Below the pieces are notes generated by a model that saw nothing but the letters and a program-made list of their open reading frames with translations, was not told the origin of the DNA and made no database searches. Shown piece after piece: positions 53,396 through 64,000 of a DNA stretch of 64,000 bases; within the stretch, counting starts at the first letter, position 1, and each line of letters starts with the position of its first letter. The DNA lies in contig CM043947.1 in the NCBI GenBank assembly GCA_014529385.2, forward strand, positions 120,294,891 through 120,358,890. Direction: 5' to 3'. The stretch is from Adiantum capillus-veneris. Taxonomy: Eukaryota; Streptophyta; Polypodiopsida; Polypodiales; Pteridaceae. A program made the translations under genes and the position numbers.

Positions 53396-56016
53396 GGTAT
53401 TATTGAGGAGGAGAAGAACAGGAGCAGGTCAACAAGAAGAGCGGCCTCTAAACACCCTTCAAGGCTCCCGTGCTGCTCAATTGGGGCTGGGGTAAGCACA
53501 ATCAGAGACAACAACAACCCACAACCAGAAACCAAACAAGAAAAGGGGCACTACCTAGTTGTAGATGCGAACTAGGACGCACGTGATATCTCCTTGTACT
53601 CAAACGCACAAAGAGAGGGGAATGCAAGATAGCCACACACACCAAACACAAACATTCACCGCGCCAGAGAGAGGTAAAGAGCACAAATCAACTTGAGCAA
53701 CTAAGTCTTAGCCTTAAAGACTAGATGCACACAAAGCTGGATGAGAAATAGAGAGACAACACAAAACTTGACCTTATTGCGAATACACAAATTGGCTTAG
53801 GGTCAGGGGAGCCCTCTCACCGAGCACCCTCTTACAATTTACCTTTTAGGCAAACAATTCAACAAGCCCTCAAACCACCAAGCATGAAATGGCACAACAA
53901 ACTTCAAGGACAATATACCTTCAACCACCTGATGAGCCAACTTATCAAGTCAATTTGGAGGGAAGAGTCGTAGTTGCAGCATACAATTGCACCCAAAACT
54001 ATGAACCTTATTTATGGACAAGAGTAGGCTACAAGTGTGATTGCAGAGTATAGTATCACTCCACTCCTCTAGATGGCATAACTAACTTCAAGCTTCTCCA
54101 TGCACCTATGTGTAGTGATGGAATAGAGCACTCACGATGCACACACTCTACACAACTAGGCTTGAAGAGTGGTGTGTTATGTGTTGAAAATGGTGTGGTG
54201 TAGTGTGATCATGTGATGATTTACAAGGGAGAGAAGGGCTCTATTTATAGGTTTTAGAAGCCCCGATTAGGATTAGACCTAATCAAGTTTATTTGAAGAA
54301 ATCAAATATTATGCATATTTTATTTATTGAATGAGGGTGGGTCTCTCTTGTCCTTTGAGTCACATGGATGTGGGCCCAAGGGAAGAGGATTATTGAGGAT
54401 GATAGGAGAGAGGATTGAGTGAATAATTTGGGAGTGCCTACTCTAGTAGAGGGTGCATTTTACAATAAGGTTAGTGGTTAGTAGTTAGTAATTATCACTA
54501 AAAAATATTTACAAAATCATTCACCAAATGGTGAGATATATGATGAGAAAAGTTAGAGAAGGGATGAGCTTGTAAAGAGAGGTTGAAGCTTTGGAGAAGT
54601 TGACATTCACCTCTTTACAGCACCGGAAGAAGAAGCCGTCAGCATGGCGAAGCAGTGCGTGTCGATGAAGCTATGTTATTTCAAACCTTGGAAAATTCAT
54701 GATAAAAGCCTTCATTTGCAGAGGTTATCCTTGGATTTTTGCTGATTTTTTGAAGTTCTTTACAAAGCTGAAGAGAGTATGGTAATATGGACATATATGT
54801 AGAGAGAAAGGGGGACACATAGGGTGTAGAAATGGAGGATGAAGGCTATGGAGGTGTGAGAGATGTGGCAATGGTGAAGAGAGTGAATTAGGACATGGGA
54901 GTTGCAGTTTTGGGAGTGAGAAGGAGAGGGAGGAGTGTGTGTGAAAGAGAAAAATGATAAAGTGGAAGAGGGAGTGTGGTTGGATAGCATGGGCAAAAAC
55001 TGGGGTCCACCAATAAAATCATAGCTCACAACTTGTAGCTAAAAAAAAAAAGAAAAAATTTGAGGTGAAAGTTCAGCTCACGAGCTACAATTTTTGTTTG
55101 TATCACCTTTTCAAATTCGGGGAGCATGTGATCTTTAAAAATTCAGCAAAACCGACTGTTTTTTCCACTGCACAAGGTCCTTGTGAGGTCCTTCTTTGGA
55201 TGATTCTTTTGAATACCTCCAAGAGTGAGCTCCCCATGGTGCATGCATGCATTCCACATACCCTTGACCTTATTTGGTAGGTCTATAATTGAAGATATTG
55301 TTGAGATCATGATATAAATGAATAGTACAACTAAGAAAATCAAATATTGAGGGGTCTAAAAAAATATGTACATGTCAAATATAAATAATATAGGTGGAAA
55401 AATTATAAAGGGGTCAAAATAAATCTCTCTCATTATAAGTCTATCATAAAAAGATGAATAATTTTGGTGGTCTAATTTATGAGAGTAATAGGGAATATAT
55501 GTAGGAAGAAAAAAATCACAATAGTGAAAAAATATACACATAAATAGAACTAGTTTTTTTTGGATTTTTTTTGGGATGGAGTTACACCAAAAGTAAGAGA
55601 AGCTTGCATGAAATTATTTTTATATGGAATAAAGAGTATGCAAAATGGTAAGAAAAAATATGGTAATGGTGAGTCAATGTACATAGCATAAATAACACAC
55701 ACCTAAGTATAAATATTTAAATAAATACCAAAATAATTATGAAAAATCCTTTTATTTAGGCCCTATATACAATAAAATATTTACACACAAATGGGCCATA
55801 ATATACTTATATATTTTTTATTTTTTTATTTTATTTTTGGCTCAACTAGCCCAGTGACTAGCTAATTGAGGGTTTTTAAGAAGATATGGGAAAAGTCCCC
55901 TAACTCACACATGCCTATGTACAGTGAAATGGTAGATATAACCAAAATGTTTGAGTGATTTGATAGGGTGAGGTAGCTTACTATGGCAATTATGGAAAGC
56001 CGAAAAACGGCTATCA
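53324..56016 (-). repeat. 5' LTR (about 2.7 kb) of large minus-strand element
   Basis: Bounded on minus by TGATAGCCG (56016) and TTTCACAACA (53324). A TATA box, CTATAAATAG, is at 54241-54250, leaving U3 of about 1.77 kb and R-U5 of about 0.9 kb. 54851-56016 is duplicated in the 3' LTR. A G tract (53343-53359) lies near the end. With no recognisable Gag or Pol between its LTRs, the element fits the large non-autonomous (LARD-like) class. Confidence 0.75.
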
Positions 56017-56120
56017 ACACAAGCAAGGAGATAACTCTATCTCTTGGTCTCAAGCTGCAAGGAGTTGGAGAAGATGGGGCAAAGGGGAGACTCTTTCTCT
56101 CGTTCTCAAAATTCAGCAGG

Positions 56121-56164
<44 letters not shown>

Positions 56165-56611
56165 GGATCTAAGCAAGGAAAGAGTTAAAGAAGCAAATCG
56201 AAGGGAGCTCGGTAATCCAAGGCTCAAGAATATTGTGGACGAAGGTAAGTGGGTTGAATCTGGAAGCCCAACGCAAAAGAAATCTTGACCATCGACGTCA
56301 ACTTAGTTTTGATTAATTTATTTTGGAGAATCATGGAGCCGTTAACGTCCTCGAGAAAGCTATAAGGGGAGTTTAAACTCCTAAACCATCATTTGAATCA
56401 AGTAACAGGTGTCGTGATGACACTGTCTTAATAGTTGTGCATCAATTTCATCAGTGTTATCAATTTTCAAGCGATTTTTGTGCGTCGTTAGAATTAACAA
56501 GTAAATTATAACTACCATATTGTGCGGTGTGGCAATTCTTGGCTCTCAATTTTCACACAGCCAGCAGCCCGTCGACACTGACATGGCTCACATTTCGAAC
56601 CCATATCCCTC
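56017..56611 (+). mobile_element. LTR remnant of an element related to the 57.5-64 kb unit, opposite strand
   Basis: The end (TTTCGAACCCATATCCC TCAACA) and the sequence after it match the LTR end, PBS and leader of the gag-only element read on the minus strand near 62.3 kb. A (CT)n tract (56126-56161) and a CCGTTAACG block are also shared. The left boundary is uncertain. Confidence 0.55.
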
Positions 56612-57237
56612 AACAACCTGGTGAACCGGACGTAAAACCGAGCCGCGGTGGGAAAATAGTTGAAGCCTATGTCTACACCACAAGAGGAAGCCATGCAACA
56701 AATGATGCAGCAGTTTGCGGCGTATATGCAGCAGAAAACAGGCTACCCAACAACAACATAGCCTGCAAGAGCGGATTTGTAAAGCTCTGCAAACTGTTAC
56801 AAATAAGTTGCAGCGGTTTGAAGGCCGAGATAGCCACTGATAAGGATGATTGCAAAGTGCTCTACTCCGGATATTGCTATGCTATGATTGATAGATTATA
56901 TTAAGTCTCTTAACCCTGAATTTTTTCATATTGGAGGTAGAGATAATCCTGCTGCAGAGATGTTATCAAGATATAGGTCTCCTCCCATGCTAAGAAAGAT
57001 ACCAGAAAGATGAACGTCCAGCTTATTTGAAGCTTACCTAATTATTGATCAGTGTTGAGGGCTTGGAAACAAGCTACCTTTATGAGTAATGTATGCTAGA
57101 TGCGGCTTAAAAGGGCCAATAGATGCCTTAATGATGCTAAGAAAGAGTATGCTTAAATTGAGTACATATGAAAGTTTATGATCTAGAACTACAATGCTTG
57201 TAGTGATCTACCAGTCTGTCTTTACGGCTTGTCAATT
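56612..57237 (+). pseudogene. Decayed gag-like fragment
   Basis: After a PBS-like TGGTGAACCGGACG (about 56619) and a leader, frames broken by stops read MSTPQEEAMQQMMQQF and then LQTVTNKLQRFEGRD in another phase. This is a glutamine-rich, coiled-coil-like start of a Gag-type protein. Homology is lost at about 57237. Confidence 0.4.
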
Positions 57238-57239
57238 GG

Positions 57240-57475
57240 AGCTATTTCCAACTGCTACATGATCGCCACTATTCCCACAACGACGGTGCCTTCGTTGTTG
57301 TGAAAATAGAGGAAAGAGAGGGAAAGCTAATAATAGGGGGGAAATACATGCAAAGGGATGTATTATTGAGAAGGATAAGGACGGGAGCAAGTGTGCTGGA
57401 TTGTTTTTGGCTCAAAGAGCGCTTCACAACCTGAACATCACGAGCTCTCTCGTGCTTGAGCAAGGAATGGAACGC
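57240..57475 (-). mobile_element. Fragment of a second copy of the large element (leader/LTR edge)
   Basis: Matches 53265-53420: TATTCCCACAACGACGG, then TTGTTGTGAAAATAG, then AGCTAATAATAGGGGG. This is the PBS/LTR junction in the same (minus) orientation. It is cut at 57475 by the next element's LTR; the remainder may lie beyond the window. Confidence 0.7.
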
Positions 57476-57975
57476 TGTCGGGGGATATGGGTTCGCGAGG
57501 TGAGCCGGGTCAGCACCGGGGGTCAGCACCGGCGGGCTGTTTGCTGTGGGAAATAAGAGAGACAAGATGCACAACACAAGGCAAAAGACTCTGACAAGAC
57601 TTTAAATGCTTAAAACTTGACCACTAGAATGGTTTAAGCTGCTAACGATTAGCCGAGGTGAAGTTTGATTATAAATGTTTGCCGTTAACGGCACTGATGG
57701 TGTTAGGAGAGTTTAATGCTCTCAAATTAGATCACGACTGTAAATTTCTCACTTATGCCTGCCATTAGAGCCATTCGAAGCTGATCAGGATGTACAATCT
57801 GGTGAAATTTCCTGCTTGATGTCCTTGTATCTCCCAAATACAATAGAGAGAGATTATCCTCTCTCCTTTGTACGTTACTACTCCTTTGTGTACTTCCAGA
57901 TTACAATTCCTGCCATTAGCAGCACTACTAGGGCAAATCTCCAGCTTATGGAGCTTAATCTTCACAAATCTGACC

Positions 57976-58311
57976 AAGAGTATTGATATATCGCTTTTGC
58001 CTACAATGAGAACATGATGTCCCTCTTTTGTCGTGGCTTGATAGTGATAGAGCGAGACGAGAGAAAGAGAGAGCGGGAGAAGGCACTCCCCTTTGCTTCT
58101 TACTATCCTTTGTAACCCTTGCCCTGCCTTGCTTCTTCGTAACAAGAGTATTGATATATCGCTTTTTCCTGCAATGAGAACATGGTGTCCCGCTTTTGTC
58201 GTGGCTTGATAGTGATAGAGCGAGACGAGAGAAAGAGAGAGCGGGAGAAGGCACTCCCCTTTGCTTCTTACTATCCTTCGTAACCCTTGCCCTGCCTTGC
58301 TTCTTCGTAAC
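57976..58311. repeat. 168-bp tandem duplication within one LTR
   Basis: Two near-identical 168-bp units starting AAGAGTATTGATATATCGC at 57976 and 58144. The right LTR has one unit (about 62773), so the duplication arose after insertion of this element. Confidence 0.9.
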
Positions 58312-58923
58312 CTCTTCTTGTTTTGCTAGCCGAGAACGAGAGAGAGAAAGAGAGAGCTTTTCTTCAACATTCTCCCTCCGAGCTCTCCGATCTTCCTCCT
58401 TCTTGAGCCCTAAAAACCCTTCGTTATCACTTTTCCCTTGCTTCGTTTCTCCCACAGGAGAGCGAGAGGAAGTGCCTAGCCAAGGACGAGAGAGAGAAAG
58501 AGGGATCGGCTTCTTTCCTTACTTCTCTGAGCCAAGGACGAGAGAGAGGAAGAGGGAGATTTTATTTTATTCTCCCCTGCTCTTCCTTCGTTGATGCCTA
58601 CCATCTCCCTTCCTTCCTTCTGGTTCTTAAAAAAACCTTTTTATTTTTTTATGCCCCACCACACAGTCGCGGCGCCGTGACTAACGTGGCGCGGGAAACC
58701 CGGCTTGGTGACGTGGCAGCTCGGACTATGATCAACATGAAATTCGCCGACAGCACTGCCGATTAGCGTCGCGCCGCCGTGCTGGTGTAAAATTCGCTTC
58801 TAGGCCTTCCTCAACCGATGACCGCAGAGCTCGCTATGAGCTCTTCCTCTTCCCATGCGCTCCTGCTGCCATCTGCACGCCATCTCCTTTTTTGGCTTCA
58901 CACCTCCTTCATAAAAAATAGGG

Positions 58924-59259
58924 TTGCCCCTTTTTAATTTAGCATGTGGGCGGCCAAATTCATTGGGCGGCCGGTCTTATTGTCTGGGCGGCCATGCCAT
59001 AAGGCTATGGCTTTGGGCTTATCATGAAGAAATATTGGGAGCTGCAAGCCTAATGGCCTCAAGGACACCAATATTAATGGATGCATCTACCTTCAAAGAC
59101 ATACCAGAAGACCTCGACACCACATCCATTGAGCTGTCAGTATTGTACAAGTTCGGCAAGGTGAGCATGGAAACAATCCACAAAGTGCTGGACAAGATTC
59201 TCTTCGAGCACTTACTCTGTTGTGTTCAAAACCCAGGCTGCTTCTCAAATTCCAAATAG
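58924..59259 (+). other. Open frame inside LTR (111 codons), antisense to the element
   Basis: Reads MPLFNLACGRPNSLGG... and ends LLCCVQNPGCFSNSK. It is present in both LTRs (here and 63445-63885), longer at its 5' side in the right copy. Most differences between the copies do not break it, but recent LTR duplication alone explains this. No domain recognised. Confidence 0.3.
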
Positions 59260-59377
59260 CACTCCGATCGAGAAGAGCGGACTTGTAAGGAGCCGGCCCC
59301 CGGTGAATCTTTAACGGCTAATATCTTGGCGACCGGGACTCGTCGGATCACTGATCTGAAAAGACCGACGCGCTCCA

Positions 59378-60392
59378 CAAAGTGAGCACTTCAGGCCCGT
59401 GCATTCATTTCATTTCTGTCACCTCAGCTATATTTGCCCAATCCGGTACAGATGTGCAATCGACTCAAACTTCAATATGCCATAACTTCTTCACCATGAC
59501 TCCAATCGACGAGACGTAAAGACAGGCCGGTAGAGCACTTCAAGCACTATAGTTCTAGATCATAATCTCTCATCTGTGGTCACTGCAAGCATACTCATTT
59601 TTGGAATCATTGAGGCATCTGTTGGCCCTTATAAGCCGCATCTGGCATACATTAATCATTAAACTTGGCCTGTTAACAAGCCCTGATCATTGACCATTAA
59701 ATGTGTAGACTTCAAAGAAGATTAGCTTGCATTTCTCTGCTCTTTTTCTCTACATGGAAGAAGAGCTGCACGACATCCACCCCTTCTGAACCTGCACAGC
59801 CTCCGGTATGTGCTAATCGCACTAATAAGGCATCATCAGACTCATGTAACTCTACGGAAAATAAAATAAGGCTTATACCCTATCATCAAGGTTTTAGCTT
59901 AATCATTAGGTAGCTGTCCATCAAAATCTCTGAACTGTATCTATCGTATCTTCAAAGCATTTAATCATGGATAACTTGTTTAGTGAACCCCGCCAAACTC
60001 AAGCGCTCTAGTTAATGATGCACACGGCTTGACCATTAAGCTCTCTCTTAAGGAACCCTGTCAAGCTCAAGTATGCCTTACTCTTTCTACACACGGAATG
60101 GCCGTCAAGTCCTGACTCCTTTACCTCAAGTTCTGTTAACAGAACCAACTCAAAAGATGTGAAGATACTTCATTAATTGTCCAAAGAAGTTAGCTGGCCA
60201 GCCATGTTATCTTATTGAATGCATAACCAAACACTCTTCTGACTTAACATAATCTAGAAAACAAAACCTTGCATCCTGCTACTGATATTCTCCGTATCTG
60301 CAACTTGCACTTTAGTAGACCCCTGGATCAAATGGGATGATAAGGAATTGCCCAAATATTGAAGCAGCATAATTTCCACATAAGAATACATT
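59378..60392. other. 3' region of the gag-only element, no gene recognised
   Basis: Expected to hold the end of the LTR and the PPT. A pyrimidine run on + (about 59735-59752, purine on minus) is a possible PPT, but no LTR edge could be confirmed. Confidence 0.35.
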
Positions 60393-60974
60393 TCATGTAT
60401 CAATCAATATCAAGCATTTCTGGTGCAAATATGCTTCCCTTGGTTCAAATAGCATGCAATTACTATGCATACTGATCAGTATCCATCCGTATTGAATCTG
60501 CTTATGAATATCCTTAGAATCTTCTGGATCAAACACCATCGAGATCACATAGCATTGATGGGCTCCGCAATATACTAAAGCTTCACCTGAAGCATAGTGC
60601 AGTACCCACATCCCGTAAATTGTTGGCAGCTTAAGCTCGTTACCAGAAAGCATTAAAGAAATCTGACTCCGTTTTACTGGCATCCAAGACATCACTGGCA
60701 TAAGCATCAATAGGAATAGCATCCAAATCCAGCCACTTCTGGCACATTGTCCAAGCGAATGAAAAAACCTGTGCAATTTATGCAGTATCAAGGATGATTT
60801 AGCATCATCACCCCCTCTAGCTTCATAGCCATCAAGAAAAAATTTGGGAGTCTCTCGTATCATCAAATGAATTTTCACCTGTTGGGACTTCAGCTTGATC
60901 ATGAAAAATAGCTTTATCATGTAGATCTTTATCCATAGCATCCTCGAGAAAATCACCCTTGGAAGTCTCAACAT
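60393..60974 (-). CDS. Unidentified ORF of the gag-only element (193 aa frame)
   Basis: The informative part starts around residue 40 (ETPKFFLDGYEARGGDD) and includes WVLHYASGEALVYCGAHQ and MVFDPEDSKDIHKQIQYGW. It overlaps the 117-codon frame 60832-61185 in another phase; the two may be one protein separated by a frameshift, since the acidic frame ends near ENSFDDTRDS at the overlap. Function unknown. Confidence 0.4.
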   Translation of the reverse strand: MLRLPRVIFSRMLWIKIYMIKLFFMIKLKSQQVKIHLMIRETPKFFLDGYEARGGDDAKSSLILHKLHRFFHSLGQCARSGWIWMLFLLMLMPVMSWMPVKRSQISLMLSGNELKLPTIYGMWVLHYASGEALVYCGAHQCYVISMVFDPEDSKDIHKQIQYGWILISMHSNCMLFEPREAYLHQKCLILIDT

Positions 60975-61185
60975 TATTGAAAGTTGTAGGAGTTATCTCC
61001 TCATGCTGTCCATGTACAAGAGTATATGTAAAATCCCTGTTGATAACCTGTTCACAATCAGCATGATCCAAGCAATCTTCATAATCATCCATGTCATCCT
61101 CTTCTTCCTCTTCTGCATCCATGTTACTTAGCAATACATTATAGAGCTGTAAAGGCTGGCACCCCCTCTGAAGAGGTATATGCAT
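60832..61185 (-). CDS. Acidic ORF downstream of Gag-like protein (117 aa)
   Basis: Contains NMDAEEEEEDDMDDYEDC and is strongly acidic, like the tail of the upstream 323-codon frame it overlaps by 47 bases. It may begin at the internal Met (about 61122). No motif recognised. Confidence 0.35.
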   Translation of the reverse strand: MHIPLQRGCQPLQLYNVLLSNMDAEEEEEDDMDDYEDCLDHADCEQVINRDFTYTLVHGQHEEITPTTFNNVETSKGDFLEDAMDKDLHDKAIFHDQAEVPTGENSFDDTRDSQIFS

Positions 61186-62242
61186 CAGAAAGCTCTTCTA
61201 TACTGTCATAAACATCTCCTTCAGATCTAGACAGAAATTCATCGATTATAGCATCCTCTTCTGTGATAGCATCATCTGCAATCATATTGTTAGTAGCAAT
61301 CATAGGTTCATTGACATCCTCAAGATCATCCTCTGTTGGGTCCACAATCTTAGTCACTTCATCAGCTACTGTGTATATAATGGCTTTATTTATGCAATCA
61401 TCTGTACCAAACATGTTTTCCTGCTTGGCTATAGGGCTGATAGTTTTAGTAACATCCTGTAGAGGTTCATCTACTTGATAAACTCTTTCAGGATAACCCA
61501 TGTCAAGGTCAGCAGCTTGTGAACCACTTGTTGTACAGTCTATGTCTTCGCTTGAACCATTATTAGAGGTAGCGTCCATGCAAGCAATCTTTGAAAAAAA
61601 TTCATATAAATCTGTTCCAGCTTTAAATTCATTTTTTACCTTTTCTTCTTTGCTCAAATTAAGCTCCTCTAAAAGTGAATCTGCTACTTCCAGCTCAACA
61701 TTCTCTTTGGCTTTACTTCTTGCAAAAATATGCTCCCAGAATTCATCATAGTTGAGGATCTGCATCTGATCCCCTTCACCTTTACTAAAGACAACCTTAT
61801 TTCGTTCAGTCATCTCCTTTATTTCCCGATCTAGAATCCTTGAGCTTTTGTAAAAAAATTCCTCTGCAAAATACTCCCACTGTGTGGGATATTCTTCTAC
61901 CAGTTCTTGAACCTGCTTTTTAAAATCCAGGTTTACAACCTCCTCAAAAGCTGCAATCATCCGATCTTCTGGAACATTTCGGCTCTTCATCTCAGCTTCG
62001 TAACATGCAATAAAACCTTCTGGATCATATCCCTGAAAATTATAATATTGCTCCCGAACAGCATCAAGTGCTAGCTCTATACCATCATCAGTCTGCTTTT
62101 TTATCTGCATGGCTTTTGCTTCCTGTAGATACCCCTAAACCAATTCCATCATTTTTGGAAAATCTGTAACTGCCAGATTTGTATCAAATCCATTGGCACT
62201 GAAATCTTCAATAAACTGCTTTAACTGTTCTAGGATCTCCAT
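61139..62242 (-). pseudogene. gag: Gag-like protein of the gag-only element (one in-frame stop)
   Basis: It starts MEILEQLKQFIEDF at 62242, 46 bases below the LTR end. A stop near 62137 is followed in phase by a 323-codon frame (62110-61139). GYDPEGFIACYEAEM, AFEEVVNLDFKKQVQELVEEY and TQWEYFAEEFFYK follow the spacing of the plant retrotransposon Gag core. The C-terminal half is acidic and lacks a zinc knuckle. Placement right after LTR and PBS supports Gag. No protease or RT follows. Confidence 0.6.
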
Positions 62243-62249
62243 CTTTACC

Positions 62250-62287
62250 TCCCACCCCGACTCGTTTCGTGTCGTGTTCACCAAAGA
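62250..62287 (-). other. Candidate PBS and leader, TGGTGAACACGAC type
   Basis: On minus, LTR end CCCCCGACA is followed by TCTTTGGTGAACACGACACG. The related + element has TGGTGAACCGGACG at the same place (about 56619). tRNA not assigned. Confidence 0.5.
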
Positions 62288-64000
62288 TGTCGGGGGATAT
62301 GGGTTCGCGAGGTGAGCCAGGTCAGCACCGGGCTGTTTTCTGTGGGAAATAAGAGAGACAAGATGCACAACACAAGGAAAAAGAATCTGACAAGACTTTA
62401 AATGCTTAAAACTTGACCACTAGAATGGTTTAAGCTGCTAACGATTAGCCGAAGTGAAGTTTGATTATAAATGTTTTCCGTTAACGGCACTGATGGTGTT
62501 AGGAGAGTTTAATGCTCTCAAATTAGATCAAGACTGTAAATTTATCACTTATGCCTGCCATTAGAGCCATTCGAAGCTGATCAGGACGTACAATCTAGTG
62601 AAATTTCCTGCTTGATGTCCTTGTATCTCCCAAATATAGTAGAGAGAGATTATCCTCTCTCCTTTGTACCTTACTACTCCTTTGTGTACTTCCAGATCAC
62701 AATTCCTGCCATTAGCAGCACTACTAGGGAAAATCTCCAGCTTATGGAGCTTAATCTTCACAAATCTGACCAAGAGTATTGATATATCGCTTTTGCCTGC
62801 AATGAGAACATGATATCCCGCTTTTGTCGTGGCTTGAGAGCGATAGAGCGAGATGAGAGCAAGAGAGAGCGGGAGAAGGCCCTCCCCTTTGCTTCTTACT
62901 ATCCTTCGTAACCCTTGCCCTGCCTTGCTTCTTCGTAACCTCTTCTTGTTTTGCTAGCCGAGAACAAGAGAGAGAAAGAGAGAGCTTTTCTTCAACCTTC
63001 TCCCTCCGAGCTCTTCGATCTTCCTCCTTCTTGAGCCCTAAACACCCTCCATTATCACTTTGCCCTCGCTTCATTTCTCCCACACGAGAGCGAGACGAAG
63101 TTCCTAGCCAAGGACGAGAGAGAGAAAGAGGGATCAGCTCCTTTCCTTGCTTCTCCGATCCGAGGACGAGAGAGAGGAAGAGGGAGATTTTATTTTATTC
63201 TCCCCTGCTCTTCCTTCGTTGATGCCTACCATCTCCCTTCCTTCCTTCTGGTTCTTAAAAAAACTTTTTCCTTTTTTATTCCCCACCACGCAGTCACGGC
63301 GCCGTGACTGACGTGGCGCGGGAAACCCGGCTTGGTGACGTGGCAGCCCGAACTCTGATCAGCATGAAATTCACCGACAGCACTGCCGATTAGCGTCGCG
63401 CCGCCGTGCTGGTGTAAAATTTTCTTCTAGGCCTTCCTCACCCGATGCCCGCAGAGCTCGCTATGAGCTCTTCCTCTTCCCATGCGCTCCCGCTGCCGTC
63501 TGCACGCCATCTCCTTTTTTGGCTTCACCACTCCTTCATAAAAATAGGGTTGCCCCTTTTTAATTTAGCATGTGGACGGCCAAATTCATTGGGCGGCCGG
63601 TCTTATTGTATGGGCGGCCATGCCATAAGGCTATGGCTTTGGGCTTATCATGAAGAAATATTGGGAGCTGCAAGCCTAATGGCCTCAAGGACACCAACAT
63701 TAACGGATGCATTTACCTTCAAAGACATACCAGAAGACCTCGACACCACATCCATTGAGCTATCAGTATTGTACAAGTTTGGCAAGGTGAGCATGGAAAC
63801 AATCCACAAAGTGCTGGACAAGATTCTCCTCGGGCACTTACTCTGTTGCGTTCAAAACCCAGGTTGCTTCTCAAATTCCAAATAGCACTCCGATCGAGAA
63901 GAGCGGACTTGTAAGGAGCCGGCCCCCGGTGAATCTTTAACGGCTAATATCTTGGCGACCGGGACTCGGATCACTGATCTGAAAAGACCGACGCGCTCCA
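62288..64000 (-). repeat. 5' LTR, cut by window end
   Basis: Starts (on +) TGTCGGGGGATATGGG and matches 57476-59377 except for the 168-bp duplication and scattered substitutions. Confidence 0.88.

Larger units (their letters stand above)
57476..59377 (-). repeat. 3' LTR, at least 1.9 kb
   Basis: Position 59377 corresponds to the last base of the window (64000) in the other copy, so the true end may be further right. It includes a 168-bp tandem duplication (57976-58311) that the right copy lacks. Confidence 0.85.
57476..64000 (-). mobile_element. Gag-only (TR-GAG-like) LTR element, right LTR cut by window end
   Basis: Direct repeats start TGTCGGGGGATATGGG at 57476 and 62288 and match closely for at least 1.7 kb. 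Between them about 2.9 kb encodes, on minus, a Gag-like protein and a further frame but no protease, RT or integrase. On minus the right LTR is the 5' LTR, ending CCCCCGACA at 62288, followed by a candidate PBS. Confidence 0.85.

Noticed and set aside
56527-56904. 125-codon + frame
   Set aside because: It runs in a different phase from the Gag-like peptides of the same DNA and crosses the LTR/PBS junction.
57955-58455. Protein with two 56-residue repeats
   Set aside because: Explained by the 168-bp tandem duplication inside an LTR.

Overview
The window reads as transposable-element-filled intergenic DNA from a large land-plant nuclear genome. The evidence is LTR retrotransposons of plant lineages (Tork-type Ty1/copia, Tat-type Ty3/gypsy with a second plant-type RNase H, a chromodomain chromovirus), a LINE reverse-transcriptase relic, initiator-Met-tRNA primer sites and long CT/GA/AT/poly-C microsatellites. 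I found no convincing host gene, tRNA, rRNA or CRISPR array, and I cannot name the species.

Layout. 1-3.5 kb: a gag-only (pol-less) gypsy element on + (PBS 1173, gag 1679-2464, PPT 2556) whose leader holds an array of small hairpins. 3.7-3.9 kb: a second hairpin array with the same loop and different stems. 4.2-7.6 kb: a degenerate coding region ending in a PPT and an LTR start (6962). 7.6-11.8 kb: microsatellites and a decayed Tat gag with its PBS. 12.0-13.2 kb: a dense pyrimidine microsatellite cluster. 13485-19045 (minus): a very young Tork copia with LTRs identical by eye and 5-bp target duplications, but a frameshift and a nonsense codon in its polyprotein. 19.0-25.0 kb (+): a decayed Tat element, cut at 25002 by the LTR of another minus-strand element. 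25.6-29.4 kb (minus): a second PPT/LTR start and an unusual 3' reading frame combining an integrase GPY/F tail with an aspartic-protease domain. 29453-34801 (minus): a Tat gag-pro-pol frame of about 1,783 codons broken only by three in-frame stops, preceded by a two-part 5' ORF (35119-35929), a PBS and an LTR. 38.3-38.9 kb: LINE RT relic. 39.4-41.2 kb: 5'-truncated copia.

41.2-56.0 kb is nested. A minus-strand large element without recognisable pol (LTRs 53324-56016 and 41227-42386, the second truncated; PBS 53305-53322; PPT near 42387) carries one uncharacterised ORF. That ORF is split by a chromovirus on + (43389-52276; LTRs of about 1.6 kb; TSD TTACT; SR-rich Gag; C-terminal chromodomain). 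56.0-57.5 kb holds fragments of two other elements. 57476 to the window end is a minus-strand gag-only element with LTRs of at least 1.9 kb, the right one cut by the window edge.

Most polyproteins are broken by single nonsense codons or single-base frameshifts, so the elements look recently active but now defective. The strongest unexplained signal is the family of hairpins with a conserved G(G/A)(T/G/A)TA loop and covarying stems. Next are the Tat 5' ORF, conserved between two diverged copies, and the integrase-tail/protease ORF. All similarity statements are by eye; no searches were run.
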